Assembly: GCA_013397845.1 (NCBI GenBank)
Contig: VZTG01009080.1
Coordinates: forward strand, 799,322 to 863,321
Reading direction: 5' to 3'
Length of the DNA: 64,000 nucleotides
Origin: Melanocharis versteri
Taxonomy: Eukaryota > Chordata > Aves > Passeriformes > Melanocharitidae
Shown here: positions 14,401 to 27,256 of the stretch, piece after piece
Layout of the letters: every line of letters starts with the position of its first letter
How positions within the stretch are numbered: the stretch's first letter is position 1
Notes under the pieces: generated by a model
What the model was told of the DNA's origin: nothing
What the model saw: only the letters and a program-made list of their open reading frames with translations
Database searches by the model: none
Translations under genes and position numbers: made by a program

Positions 14401-14635
14401 CCTCTCTGTTTACAAAAGAATTCTATGATCTTGACCACTAAAGTGCACTGAGCTATTCACACAGTATAAAACATGTACACTGGGTCTCCTTCTAAATCAG
14501 ACACAGATCAAATAGCCCTGCAAGTGAATGAGAAAAATCAACAATATCTGCAAAAAATACTGACATGCAAAAATTTACATGTATTCCAAAAGATGGGAAG
14601 GTAAAGTAGTAGAGGAGCGCAGATGATCCAGGACC
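8441..14635. other. Unique non-coding sequence, no confirmed gene
   Basis: No recognised gene. The longest open frame of the whole window (189 codons, minus strand, 13117-13686) lies here, but it overlaps several plus-strand open frames, has no recognisable domain and shows low-complexity Ser/Phe/Leu-rich composition. I treat it as chance. Within the same area an exon-like interval (13449-13551, plus strand) has plausible splice sites and is listed as an observation. The rest, including 9200-12900, is AT-rich with no repeat that I can name. Confidence 0.5.
13449..13551 (+). other. Exon-like interval, unconfirmed
   Basis: A pyrimidine-rich stretch ending in ACAG at 13448 resembles a 3' splice site, and a near-perfect donor, G|GTGAGTA, begins at 13552. 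The 103 bases between them stay open in one frame, giving about 34 codons that end in Tyr-Lys-Trp-Pro-Asp. CpG is slightly enriched. I do not recognise the peptide, there is no start codon context, and no neighbouring exon is visible. It could be a lone coding exon, a non-coding RNA exon or chance. By chance alone, several such intervals are expected in 64 kb. Confidence 0.15.
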
Positions 14636-14820
14636 TGACTACAGACTCCTGTCTGACATGTGGAATCCCCATCGCTGGGGAGCTTTATGAACTGGTCAGT
14701 GAGGGATGGGTTAGACGGGTGTCTGAAACACATCCAGTCTGGCTTGTCTGTGATTAATATCTCTTGTTTGCATTACAGCAGACTGAGCCAGGAATGAGGG
14801 CCCCCTCCCCTAGCCACTGC
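14636..14820 (+). mobile_element. Old CR1-type LINE fragment (3' region)
   Basis: The text around 14658-14690 (GTGGAATCCCCATCGCTGGG, then AGCTTTATGAACTGG) matches the 3' untranslated part of old CR1 elements shared by birds, turtles and crocodilians. That part reads roughly 'gtggaatccccatcactgggg, ttttaagaacaggtt'. Further along, the GCATTACAGCAGACTGAGCC block near 14770-14790 fits the part just before the 'ggatgacc...ggtccctt' tail. Orientation is plus. The copy is 5'-truncated, very divergent and lacks a clear terminal octamer repeat, so it is an ancient fossil. Boundaries are approximate. Confidence 0.6.
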
Positions 14821-17800
14821 ACACACAAACCTTTATTCCAAAAAGTTTAGAAAGGCTGGAGACCACTAACGACGTTCGTATAATTTATTTTAAATGCTAA
14901 GGTTCCATGAACCTCTGCAGTAAGGCTTGATCATCGTTCAACATGATTCTAGGTCTTTCCTTCTCCATATCTGATAAAGCAGGACCTGCCCAATGCAACC
15001 TACGTGCCATGAAAGTGGGGGGCAGCGAGCAGGAGATGGGGCACTGCGTACTCAGCCTGAGACACTCACAGGAGGATCAGTGAGCCCCAGCTGGCACGGG
15101 ATCTGGGGACAACAGCCCCACAGCCTCACCTAAAGCCTAGCAAGCTTCTGTAAGGTGCTACCACCTCCTGACCATGAATTCAAGGGCTGCTTTACAGCAA
15201 CAGCACATCCCCACACCGTATGCCTCAGCAGAGCTACTCCTTGCATGAAAAAAAGATACACCTATGTGCTGTACAGTCCTTTGAATCAAGCATCATTCCT
15301 CAAACTTCATGCAAGTTTTAGTCTGCTTCATAGCAGCAGCAAGAATGAAGTCTGAATCTATGCCCTTGTCTCTAAACGGACCCCACTACTGTCTCAGAGA
15401 GCCATTTGGGATAATATTCCTTTTAAAATCACAGAGAGTGCAAGAGGGTAAAAGGATATTTCCACAAAACAAGCTTCAGAAACTACACTACACTGAATAA
15501 ATGCTGCAACATTGATATTTGCAAGTGATCCTATCTAGATGACAAAACCAATGCATTACCAACTCCCTGTCCAAGCTGCTGTTCAAGGGGCAAAGGCACT
15601 GCACACACGTACTCCTATAATGCTGTGTATGGCTCTTTAAAATCCAGCTCACAGGCGTGCACACCCCACCTCCCAGATATCCTACTCCCTTAAAACAGGC
15701 TGGATCAAATCAAAGGAGCCTGTCATCAAGGAAGCAAGGAGCTGCAAAGACTTCCTGTCAGACGGTAAGGAGGACAAGATGGTGACAAGTGTACCATCTG
15801 GCAATTTACTTTTCTTCCCAGGCTTCAGCACACAACCCAGATTGAAAAGCTTGCAGGAAATCCTTCCTACACCCATTACCTCCCAGCTTCTGTGTTACTC
15901 TCCTCCTCAGCATGAACGGGGCAACGCGTTGCTTTCTCAAGGTACAGAGACCGCAGAATGACCCACAGGAGTTGGTATCACTGCAGCACACACAGAACTG
16001 CCTGTCCCCTTTTGGTTTCACTGTGCCATGCTGTGGCATCCCAGGCTCCAAAGCCTGAGGCAGGCAGGTGGTGCTCTTGGAGGCTGCGCAAAAAGCAAAT
16101 CACCAACAGTCTCTTCCCACTGGATTGACACTTCTCAAAATCTGCTTTGTTCTGCTTACAGCCACTTCAGAAATCAGGGGGGTTGTTGCTCTAGGTAAGG
16201 CACACACCTCAATGTAAGTAAAAGGAGAGAGAACCAGGACCCGTTCATGAACTGGAGACAAGGACTACAAACACTACACCTCATCTTCAAGATGAAGCCA
16301 CAATCTGTTAACAGTTTAAATCAATCTGTGAACACTCAGCTTGGCAGAATCCACGCCTAGAGTCCTAGTGATTTCAAGTGTCTAAGCTCCACCAACTTAA
16401 AACCTTCACTTGTATTAGAAAGCCAAGGGAATATTTTCTGTTTGTGAAAGAAATAGATACATATAGTAGCATATAAAAATATATATTACAAGTCACATTA
16501 AAGGAGAAGTTTCTGGTACAGGAAATTACAGATTTATTTAAGAAATGGTTTAAAATATAATAACAAGTAAAGAACCCAGCAATCAAAACCAAACCAGTTA
16601 ATGAATACTATATGATAACTCTCAAAAGATCTTTATTTTGCAAAAATTTCTAAGTATTTTGCATTTTTTAAAAAGTTTCAGTGGCCAATAAGAGTTCATT
16701 CGAACCAGCTGCATTATTCAGTCAGGAGTGTTATACAGAGAGAGAGCTTATTGTTTTAGCAGAAACCAAACATGCAAAAAAACATTTGCAGTGAAGTTTC
16801 CCCATTCCCCTGTCTTTGTCACAAATAATTAACTGTCCCTTTAATTAAAGCATCATTGCACAGATATCATCTTCTCTTTTAAAATACTGTGAGAGAGAGG
16901 AGGCGTACCAACATCCTGACAAATTTTGATGGATTGCACAATGGTGCGAGTTGTATAGGACTTGGATGATGCGCACATCAAAATATCAAGCTGAGTTCTA
17001 TTCTGCTGGTTGCATCAGATTAAATACAGAGACTTCTTACATTTCAGTGGAGTCTCTGCTGCTATAAACATTAAAAAAAACTAGAAGAGAGATAGTTCTG
17101 GAATAAAAATATGTGTTAAAACCAACATAATTTCAAGGAAAAGTGGTTGGTGATAGCACTCAGAAAACCCAGCTGATTGCTTAACAAACAATTATATTTA
17201 CAGGACAATGAATGCATTCAACCAGCTATCACATAATGGCACTTTTTGATGGGCTTTAAGCTGCATCATTATAAAAAACTTCATTAGGCTACTAAGATCC
17301 TTTCACATTATCTTCAACTGGAGGAGCAGCAATAAATCAGCTCATTGTTCATGATCCCTGAAAACTGAAATTCTCATATATAGTTTAATTTTTTTTTTAA
17401 AAAAGGTAAGTACTGAATCAAATACAAGCTTTTTCAGCTGTGGAATTACCTCAGAGAATTAAGCTGGTTTGGAATAAGGCCATTCATTTAGCAAATTAGT
17501 AAAGAACATGGAATAAATTCAAACTACAGGCCAATCTGAACTCACCTCCCTTTATAGAAAACACATTGCTCTATTTACATCCCAATTCAAATAAATCAGT
17601 ATAAGGGAGAAATTTACTTCAGTTTAACAGTATAATATGCTAATCTCATTGCAGTAGATTTTTGACAGCTTTCAGTAAGTTTTGTTTAACTTAAAAGAGA
17701 CACAAACTTCCTGCACAACTTCCATAGAGCTTCCCTTGTATTTTGCTTTCAGAATTCTCTTAGATAAATAGAGGTACATTTATCCATACAGTCTTTTGCA

Positions 17801-20800
17801 GACTGTACATATAGACTACGTGTACTCTGTGCCAGGTACATATTGCCTCCAGTACAGAAGCCCCATGTTAGATCCATGTTAGTGCAGCATTGTTCTCCAG
17901 CTATGTCCCTCTAGTTCTTAGCACAGTGTTAACCACATTTATATTTGTTTTCTTTCATTCATTCTTCCATTTCCACTCTCTGCAGCTTCATGTGCCTTTC
18001 CCAGGGTCACTGAAATGGAAAGATATTCTTCTGCCTTTTGACTTCTCTACCAAACTACATGGAGAACATTAACCTGTGGGCACCTTCTCTCATGTTTATC
18101 AATTTGGACATACCATGCGTTCTTTTCCAGGTTTTTGTTTTGTTTTGTTTGACCATCCTCAGCAGCATTAAGAGGTGGTATACTCCCTTACACTATTAAT
18201 ATGTTTGATTTTTGAACAGTCAGATGAATTATCTTTCCCACAAAAGTATTGGTAGACCTTTCTGGGTTTAGCGTTTATCTTGCTTTATTTATCCATTGAA
18301 GTAATTTCCCTATTCCTCTCTCTAGTGCTCACCGTACACTGCCTTAGATGTAGAAAGGAGGTTTTTTGTTACCCTCATTTAAAAGAACCTTTGAGTAGTA
18401 TCTTTTTTGTTTGTTTGTTCAGCCTATTTCTCTGCATGTAGTAACTAGATTTCCTGCTTTTGCTTCATTGTTCTTTATAATTCCCTGACTCCTATTTTCA
18501 GCTTGCTGTCATATACTATTTGATTTTCCATCTTCAGATACTCCTTTTCTGTGATACCATTCCCCATCCCAGATGGCCAAAAAATATGTTCATTTGCAAT
18601 AACTTTGTTGCTTTATTTTTCTTTTTCTTACCTTCATAAACTTTCTAGCACTGTTCTCTTTCTTCAGGATGAAACAAGACCAGAAATACTGTTCTTTCCT
18701 AACTTCCAAAGTCTTCTTTAGATTTCTTTCTACACAAAGATCATAAATCTTCTTAGTCAACCAAAACAAAATCATTTAACTTTCCTGGGGTCTTGTTTAA
18801 AGAGTGTGTCATGATCAGATTTTCATGTCTTCCTCCCCCTCTACAGAGATTTCATTTTTGCCTCTCCTCTTTGTCCTTCATAAGTCAAATATTAGTTTAA
18901 ATTACAGCTCGAGAGCGTGTGCAGGAACCACCAGGAGCTGCTTGCAGTATACAAGAGGGATTCTGGAGGACATTGGGAAGGTGACTGTGCCATAGCTTTT
19001 GCTGTAACACAAGCAGCTAACCAGCAATTCAAAGTGTTAAAAGGGGTCATGGCACACATGAGGAATGGACATCTGATCTCCAGTCACAGGACATACCAGC
19101 TGAAAACAGGGGATTTTGAAATGGTGAAGGGGAATAAATCTAAACAGAGGAAGCATATCTTCATTTACTGGATGGAATCCCACAGTATCTCAGTAAAAAA
19201 TTGCGGCACATGTTAACATGAAAACTTAAACCCGATAAAATTTTAAAAGCTGAACCCTAAAAGGCAGGGAGGGATAAGAAAAGCTAAACGCTTCCATAAT
19301 AAATGTGCATAAACCCAAGGGGGGCACATATAAACTAGCCTAAAAGGGGCCTCCAAGATGTGGTCCTGTGGGAGATGAAGGATCTGTACTGAATTGAGAG
19401 AGTACCTTACCTCATTTCACTTCAGGTCTTGCCACAAAGCACTGTGCAAATACCAGACATAGCCAGTTGTAGCTTCTCTTATTCATTTGCTAATTGACAA
19501 CTCTGTTGCTCTTGCTCTATTATCAAGCACATTTCCCCCTGGCACCACCCTGCAGTTTGAACCTTAGCCAGCCTGCGGTATCCCAGGAAGTTCCAAGCTG
19601 CATGGTGCAGGATAGTGTCTGACAGGGACTGAGTGAATGGACAGCAAAATGAGATAGCCCTGCTATCTTGCCAGGTTGCAGAAGAGCTCCCCTGCACAGA
19701 TAAAAATTACTTACCATGCCACTTTCAGGAAAAGGGGCCAAAATCTAAACTACCTTATCTATTAACATAGAGCAGCATGCAATAGCCTGCCGTGACAAAG
19801 AAACTATTACCTCCTCATCTTTTTATAAAATCATCGCTGATTTTGGTCCCCCTAGTTGCCCTACAATGGTAGGAGATTAGGAAAACTAGGAGTATTGACT
19901 GTAAACAATTGCCTGACATTTCCTCCATTCAGATGAGCTATTATTTCCTTCTGCGATCTGGTTGAATCAGAAAGCCTTATACCGAAAACGCTCTTGCACA
20001 TGGTGTGGGCCATTTTTGAAACCCTGTGCAATAGAAAAGATGAAGGGAACAGGACAAATAATGGAAAACAAACATTTCCATGAATCCAGCCTCTCATTTT
20101 GATTCTGGTTTTTTGTCCCCTTTTCCACACCCCTTCACATGCATGAGTTTGCATTTGCGTAAATGCTGAGAATAAGGGCCCATACAAATGCTCATTCATA
20201 TGCAAACAAGGGTATTCACTCTTGTTCCAGAAGTGTTTGCCCTCTGTTTACAAGGCTTCAGTGGCAAAATCACACAGCAGAAAAATATCATGAATTCCAG
20301 CTGGTCAGCGATATCCCACCAATAATGCTCACTAGCCCAGAGAAAATAAAAACAAGCAAACAAAAACACAGTGATATTCACAATGCCTTGATACAACTAG
20401 GTAGTGAGAATAAATAGACACAAATCAGACTCTGCACACTCCATGCTTATAAAAATACTGCGTTTCCTGATAAGCCGGCTGTTTCATAAAGACAGAGTCA
20501 CGTCGACCACAGTGGAGAATGTCCAAACACCTAGCTCTGCTTTCTGCTGCCACCCAGGCAGGCAGATTTTGGCTTCAGGGTTTTGTAATTTGTTTCATTC
20601 CGATGCACAAGAACCCAGAAAGAAAGGAGAAACTCCCTAAGGGATGGTTGGGATGCTCACTTGGGAATGGAAGCAGCAGCATTTAAGTCACTGGCACCAA
20701 TGTCTATAAAAAAAAGTATTCAAACTCATTTTCTATGCTCCTGATAAACTAGCCCACTGATCTCTTCTATGGCTGATAGCTCTCCATCACACTCAGCTTC

Positions 20801-21077
20801 TGAAACTGTTGAACTTCTCTCCCTTTGGCCAGAAGTGAATTGAATGCACTTATCCTAGATCCACAGTGTTTAGGCTCTAGCTCCTCTTCCAAACCAGTCT
20901 CTTGGCTTTCTGATGTGTGTTGAGCATTGCTCTTTATTTCTGAAGTGAGTGCTTACAAACACGGGGTTATGTGGTACACAGGGACCTCATCCCTCCTTCC
21001 TCTCTTGCTCAGATCTCCCGTCCTGAGACGTATTGGTTTGGGGATGTATCAGCACTTTCTGACAGTAGTTTTGGTTG
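14821..21077. other. Unique non-coding sequence, possible regulatory stretch at 16.7-17.0 kb
   Basis: No gene and no named repeat. The segment about 16680-17000 reads like conserved regulatory DNA: it combines a CTTTGTC SOX-type site, AATAATTAA and TTTAATTAAA homeodomain-type sites, and a long stretch without simple repeats. (TTTTG)n-like runs lie near 18134-18151 and a short TTTG run near 18400-18419. A modestly GC-richer stretch at 14990-16080 has no coding signature. Confidence 0.45.
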
Positions 21078-21095
21078 AAAAAAAAAAAAAAAAAA
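21078..21095. repeat. Poly(A) run of 18
   Basis: Eighteen consecutive A followed by a short CAA repeat. There is no processed-pseudogene-like sequence upstream, so I read it as a simple repeat, not as a retrotransposed mRNA tail. Confidence 0.85.
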
Positions 21096-21525
21096 CAACA
21101 ACATTTTGTCTTACCATCCAAATTCTTCAAGAGCAAAGGACCAAACCTGAAGTATGAGATATTCAACCCCCCACAACAAAATGAGAATCTTTAAATACAA
21201 AATGTTAGTTGTTATGGATATTACTCATAAACTGTGAAGGCAAAGCATTGTTCTAGGATTTTTTCACAGTTAATGCTTTGCTAGTAATAATTTTAACAGC
21301 GATTTCAGATGTGCCCTTCCTGCTTTCACTTTCATCTTCGAGAAATGTTCTGTGGGGAGAAAAGACATTTTATCAGATAACAGCCAATTTTTGAACCATC
21401 TTAAATAAACTTATTTTCAAAGAAACAAAGAAATGCTGGATCACATCTTGGCATCATTTATGACAGTGCAAACATATTAACACAGATTTTACTACCAAAA
21501 TTTATATTTTACATCTGTTGTCTAC

Positions 21526-21575
21526 AAAAAAAAAAAAGGGGAAAAAAAGAAAAAAGAAAACAAAACAAAAGAAAA
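21526..21575. repeat. Purine / A-rich low-complexity tract
   Basis: An uninterrupted purine run from 21526 to 21560 (twelve A, four G, then A with scattered G), continued by an AAAAC/AAAAG-rich stretch. Likely replication slippage origin. No promoter or coding feature is attached. Confidence 0.8.
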
Positions 21576-24500
21576 TCACAATATGATCAAAATTACAGTT
21601 AAGTTTTTCAAAATCTCTTTACGAGAAAGACTCCATTTAGGAACTAGGAGTCCACACCTGGGGTGGTGACCAGGCTGCACCCACTCCTCCCAGGAGCTCT
21701 GGCCGCCAAGAGCCTGCTCCTTCACTGGTGTCAGAGTGCCAGAAAAAGTTCCCAACCCATCTGGAAATAGCCCAGGGAATGACTGCAATTTACAACAAAA
21801 ATGGTAGGACACACATTCTCACAGGGACAAACCAATGGTCAGTCTAACCGAGAAGGGGAAATTGAAGTAATGAGCATTCAGAACACGGTTGCAAAGGAAA
21901 ACCATTTTGGTAACGCATCTCAAAATATACTGAGTTTTCTTCGTAAAGTTGAGTGAGTTCCTTTGGTCAAATTAGTAGTTTAAAAATTTTTAAAATTAAC
22001 TATTTTTTGCTTTCCCCACAAGATTTTCTGTTTACTGGAATCATGTTTGGTTAAGGTACACCATTTACTCTCAGGATTTCTTTCTCATTTTCAACAGATT
22101 TGCAAGGGGCTACAGCAATGAGCAGGAAACACACAAGTCTTCTACGTATTTTGGGAGAGACTTATTTTTCATTCTCTTAATTTACAGTTTGTATTTGTAT
22201 GGAGTGTAAGCTGTGTGAGGAAAGCAATTGATTTACAAAACAGACTACAGGCAGCACATACAAACTGACTCCTCTTACCAAACAGGAAAGACTTTCTCAA
22301 TGCAACAGCTTGGTGCAGAAGAGCATGCTGAGCTGAAAAGCAAATACAGCTATCTGATTAATTGATTCTGACCTCATAAATATTATACTTTGGGGGCTCT
22401 AATGGAACTTCCTGAGGGTAAATTGCATGGTTCACCTCATTCATTTATATCTCTGGCTGACAGATGTACATTATGAAATGTCACTGAATATGCTGGCAAT
22501 AAATGAGGTATAACATTAGCATCTTGGTTCTGTTTTCCTGAAGGAACACTTTTGTTAAATGAATCCCACACCAGTAAAAATATTATTCTCTACTATGTAC
22601 ACTTCTTTCTATTTTAATCAGTCTCACAGAAATATATACTGGCCTTCCAAAAACACAGAGCCCCAGTAAATTAACAAAACAAGCTGCTCTTTTGTTGTGC
22701 ATGTTTCCATTGTGAAGCTATATTGTTGGAGAATATTAGGCTGTGACAAGCATTTGATAGTGTAGTAGTTGCACTAATGTTATGGTTATTATCTTTACTA
22801 CCGCACAGTGAAACACAGTTAATTAAAATACAGTGAAGAAATTGCTCCCTTCCCCTGCCCACACATAAACGAGATGATAAATTTGTTGTTGTAGTCAGCA
22901 TATAGGGTCCCTTGACCTCTCTGCATGTATTTAGGCATTATTCTATTTTATTTTATTTTTTATTTTGTTGCCATTTGAGACTGATAAAACTGCACATAAA
23001 GGGCTTGGGAATAATGGCAAATAACCATGACATGTGCAGCTTAATGAAATTATATACTGTGGTGCATTGCAATAAAATTCATGGGAATACGTGCCCCGCT
23101 ACTGTAAGGCGTGCAAATTCCAATAAACCATTAATCCTTGCCATGAGCAGGCCATGACTGCAAAGGTAACTTTGCCAAGGGACTGGGTGAGGGGGAAGAG
23201 AGAGGAGGAGGGAGAGAGGCTGAGGTAAGGAGAACAGAGCTACTGGCAAGTGTGGTAGTTAGGAGAAATGAACCATCCCTTTGGGATTAAACCTACTTCG
23301 AACTATCCCCTTTCCTCCCACTGTTAAGGCATAATTGTTATAAAGGACAGCATTGGAAAAACATGTAATTTTTCTCTCACTAGTCGTCGACAGCTATTGC
23401 AGGCTTAGGAGCCCAAGTGAGGTTGAAAGATATTTCATCTTGTAGTGTTACCTCCAGGACAGCTTCTGAAGAGCTGCACGGTGGCTGCCTGCTGCATCTC
23501 TGCACAGAAAGCAGCACGAGGGGCAGCCCCCACCTGTACCTGCTTCCCAGACACTGGCCACAGACATGTTCCCCTCTAACAAATCTTTCTCAGAAAGCTC
23601 CAAACCCCTCTCCTCAGTTTTTCAGACAGGAAGTGAAGGAGGAAGGCCAATAGGATTGGGAAAATTGACCAGTACAGGAATTTTCTGCAAACAGACATAA
23701 AAAATAAGTGACAGAATTTGTGCCTGCTCTGCTACTACAGCTGTGCATTTATTGATTTACTCTCAGGCACAGACTACAGCTGTACAGTAGAGGGGCTACA
23801 CAAGGCACCTCTGCCTTTGCATAAAACCACAGAGGTCAGCTGTCACTTCAGTGCTTATACTTTTTTGACTGAGTTTATGCTTTCAAAAAGGCTAGAAAAA
23901 CGTGTTAGATGCAAAGAGCACCATCTAACACTAAGAGCAGGAACACAAGGCATTGCTTTTGTAACATCACCTCTGCTGCAGACTGTGAAGGGCTCTGGGA
24001 GCTGCCAGGCTCTGCAGTTGGGCTCAAGGTGGCTGCAAGGGGAGAGCAGTGTCCTTGGCAGAAAAGGATACCTGAGCTCCAGGGACATGGATGCTATGAG
24101 AAAAGCTCCTCCTTGCTCCAGTGTAGTTTACTTTGCTTGGTCAGAGTCGTGAGTCAGGCCTCATAAAAATCATCAGGGTTTTTTGGTTTGGTTTTGTTTT
24201 GGTTTTTTACATTGTTGTTCTTTGGATTTTTTGTTTTACTTATAATTTTAAATAAAGCAGAGAGGATGAGGGGAAGCAAGTTGTAAATTCTGTGACACTG
24301 CCTTTCTGTTCAGACCTTATATTTCTCATCTCTATTCTGCTAACAATGTTGTGACTCCTAGTTGCAATGCTTGCATGTTAGGATGCTTGCTAGCATACCT
24401 GTCTATTAAAACTGGAGTGGAGATATGTTAAAGATCAGTAAATAGGATTTCTAACCCAGAAAACCTTTAGAAGGTGTATATGTTGAGTTGTAGACAGTTA

Positions 24501-27012
24501 AATATTTATATGTAACAAACAGAAAGACAAGTAGGAAGTATAACCATGGTTATATTGGATTTCCTTCCTGTTTACATTTTTCTGCCATTAAAGAATACTT
24601 GTCTCTTCTGCTTCTATCTTGCCTACAACTGAGAAAAACAAAACTCAGAGAAAACAAAAATAAAGCAAATACAAGTGCTTTACCAGTTTCTGCCTAAATA
24701 CCAGCACACACATACCTTCACTGATAATTTATCTGGATAAAACAAGGGAACCACCCCGCACTACTTCACAACAGGGGGACATTATCCCATGCATGATTTC
24801 CTGGCTGATAAACCAGGGTCCAAGTTACACAGTATCCAGTGCCATAAACCTAAACTTGCCAAGGCATTACACCGGTCAGCTCTGAGGCTGCTCGCTGCCT
24901 CCCACTCACAAGGGGCACAGACACAGTTTTTGCCTGGCTCCAAAGTGTTGGACGCTGTCAGACTATGAATACAATGCTAAGCTGGACAATTATAATCCAG
25001 TCCAGCAGGGAGCACACAGGTGAACCAAGTATATGCCACTAACCCTGCCTAAATCGTGGGGTGGAAAGCAGATCACTAACAGCAGAGGAGTCTGCTTCAA
25101 AAATATTAACCATATCACACTTGTACTTAATGTACAGTGTCTAGACAGTATTGACTGCATGTACAGACCATCCTCCCAGGGACAGCTCTCTCAGAAACTT
25201 GAAGTTGTGCTGCTGTAATTGAAGACTACAGTCTTTTGGAAGTCACTGGCTTTTACGCTTAGTGTTTTCCTGAGCGGCCTTGCAAGCGAGGCAGCTACAT
25301 GCACCTCCCTAACATAGCAGGTGGGAGACAAGGAGAGGGGGAGCCATCTTTAACCATGAGCAAATGTATTCATCTACATAGAGCATAATTTCTTTTTCTT
25401 TTAAAATGTCCAGTATACCAGTTTATAATTTTGATCCCTAAACATCAACAGCTACCTTTAAGACAAGGACGTATCAGTACTTTTTACTTTCACCTCATGG
25501 CCTACGTTTGCACTACACAGACAAGCAGATAATTTTAACTCCACAGCTTTAGTTTTCTTACTGACTTGGTGTTTTATTTTCACCACAAACCACACTTCTA
25601 TAAATGGTCAAAACATCATTCATTTTGCCTCCAGCAGCCCATCCTGCTCTAAGGGTGTAACAGCCAAGGACCCATTAAGCTGCCTTAATGCCCCAGATTT
25701 GTCAGCTTCTCTTTGCTTCCCTCGGAAATCAGCTGGTTGGTATCTTGGAAAGCAAGTCAAGCCCTGCAATTGTTGGTGCATATCGTGCCACAGGAACATG
25801 GTACTTGTTTGGCCAGCAATGCTTTAGGACCTGAGGGCCACCAACAGTGCCCCCCAACTTTCAGTATTGCTGTTGAGCAGCACAGCAGATACATCATTCA
25901 AAGGCTTCCCTATCCTCAAGGGACATTTCTTTTAAAAAAAAAAAAAAATTCCCAGGCTGTTCTTTACTTTTAAAGGACCTGAAATACATTGCAGTCTTCT
26001 TCCTTTTAGAGCTGGTACCCATACTCTTGTGTTACCCATTCCTCCTTTCATTCTAACAATCAAGTGAGAGGCACGCTCTTGAGGGTATTTGCAGCACGAT
26101 CTCTCTCTGCTATTTGTGATTCTAGAGCTGCCCAGATAAGGTCAGAGCAGAATAACATCTGGTCAGCTCAACATGAATATATTTGGAGAGAAGGCCAAGG
26201 AGAGCAGAAAAGAAATGAGACCAAATACATGCCAGAGGATGAGAAAGAGAAAACAAAAGGAGATTGGGAATCTAAGCTGACAGTTTTGAATGCTCAGCAA
26301 TAATGCTAGCTGTGGTCTCCCCACAAGAGACAAAGTAGCATAACCTGGAAACCAGTAATATATGCAGAGCTTTATTTAAAAGTAGGGGAGATATCCATGA
26401 TGAAGAAACAGAGCCTTTCTGAGATGGTGAAGGAGTGAGCATATGGCAGACCCCAGCCAGTAGTGTACACTTGTGATATCAGAGGTTGGCTATGCAAAGC
26501 TAACTTACAGGAACACAGAAAAAATTAATAAAAATAAAATTAAAATTTTTGTATGGAAGGACAATTTATTTCCCCTCTCTGACCTTCCAATACCCCTTGA
26601 AGAAGTAAACGGTGCCATTCCTCTAAACCACTAACCTTTCCCAAATGAAACCACATTGTCTAGCATCAAAGTTTTTCAAGTGTAGGCCATGATGAGGGAT
26701 GGGGAGAGCTAAGGCAGAAGCAAAACAACAAGCTTTAAAACAGTGTAAGAGCTATTTCTGTAATACTGACCATGAGCTCTAGCTCTCCGAAGAGAAGCAA
26801 GTGAATTCTGCTCAAGCATCTGTGCGCATTTAGCTTGGGTTTAAGCTAGAGAAGATCATATATTCTGAAATACTTACCTGTGATTAGGCACAGCCATTTC
26901 CACCTCGTGTCATGGCCGTCAGAACTGATCTGACTGCTGCCTTTTTTTTCCCCTCTGGACTAGACCAAATGTCATCTTCCTAACTACAAGAAGATACAGA
27001 GAAGAAAATTAA
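21576..27012. other. Unique non-coding sequence with a conserved-looking block at 22.7-23.16 kb
   Basis: No gene seen. The 144-codon plus-strand frame at 23718-24152 overlaps frames on both strands and has no recognisable domain. About 22670-23160 has the texture of a vertebrate conserved non-coding element: a TTAATTAAAAT site, several AATAAA/CAATAAA HOX-type sites, a CATTAATCC site, and no simple repeat apart from a short TTTTA run at 22942-22968. A G/T-rich low-complexity patch lies near 24177-24207. The rest is ordinary AT-rich sequence. Confidence 0.45.
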
Positions 27013-27084
27013 ATACATACATACGTACATACATACATACATACATACACTACATACACACACACACACACACACATATATATA
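27013..27084. repeat. Compound microsatellite (ATAC)n(AC)n(AT)n
   Basis: A tetranucleotide ATAC/TACA array (27013-27057, one G interruption) runs into an AC dinucleotide array (about 27055-27076) and then a short AT array (to 27084). This is typical of a compound array grown by slippage. Confidence 0.95.
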
Positions 27085-27189
27085 AAAAACCTCTAAAGCA
27101 TGAAATGTTGCTAACTCCTCATGAGGCTACTTGTTTTCCCATTGCCTGGGTCAGCATATGTGATCCATTGTTTTTGAGTTAGATAGAGA

Positions 27190-27256
27190 AATAGATAGAT
27201 AGATGGATAGATAGATAGATGTGTGTGTGTGTATGTATATGTATATAAAACACACA
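27190..27256. repeat. Compound microsatellite (GATA)n(GT)n(GTAT)n
   Basis: A GATA array (27190-27220, one GATG interruption) passes into GT (27220-27232), then TATG/TATA, and ends in a short ACACAC. It lies about 105 bases downstream of the AC/AT array, whose sequence is complementary to the GT part, so the two can pair. Confidence 0.95.

Noticed and set aside
21078..21095. Poly(A) as the tail of a processed pseudogene
   Set aside because: No coding-like or mRNA-like sequence upstream, no polyadenylation signal at the right distance and no flanking direct repeat.
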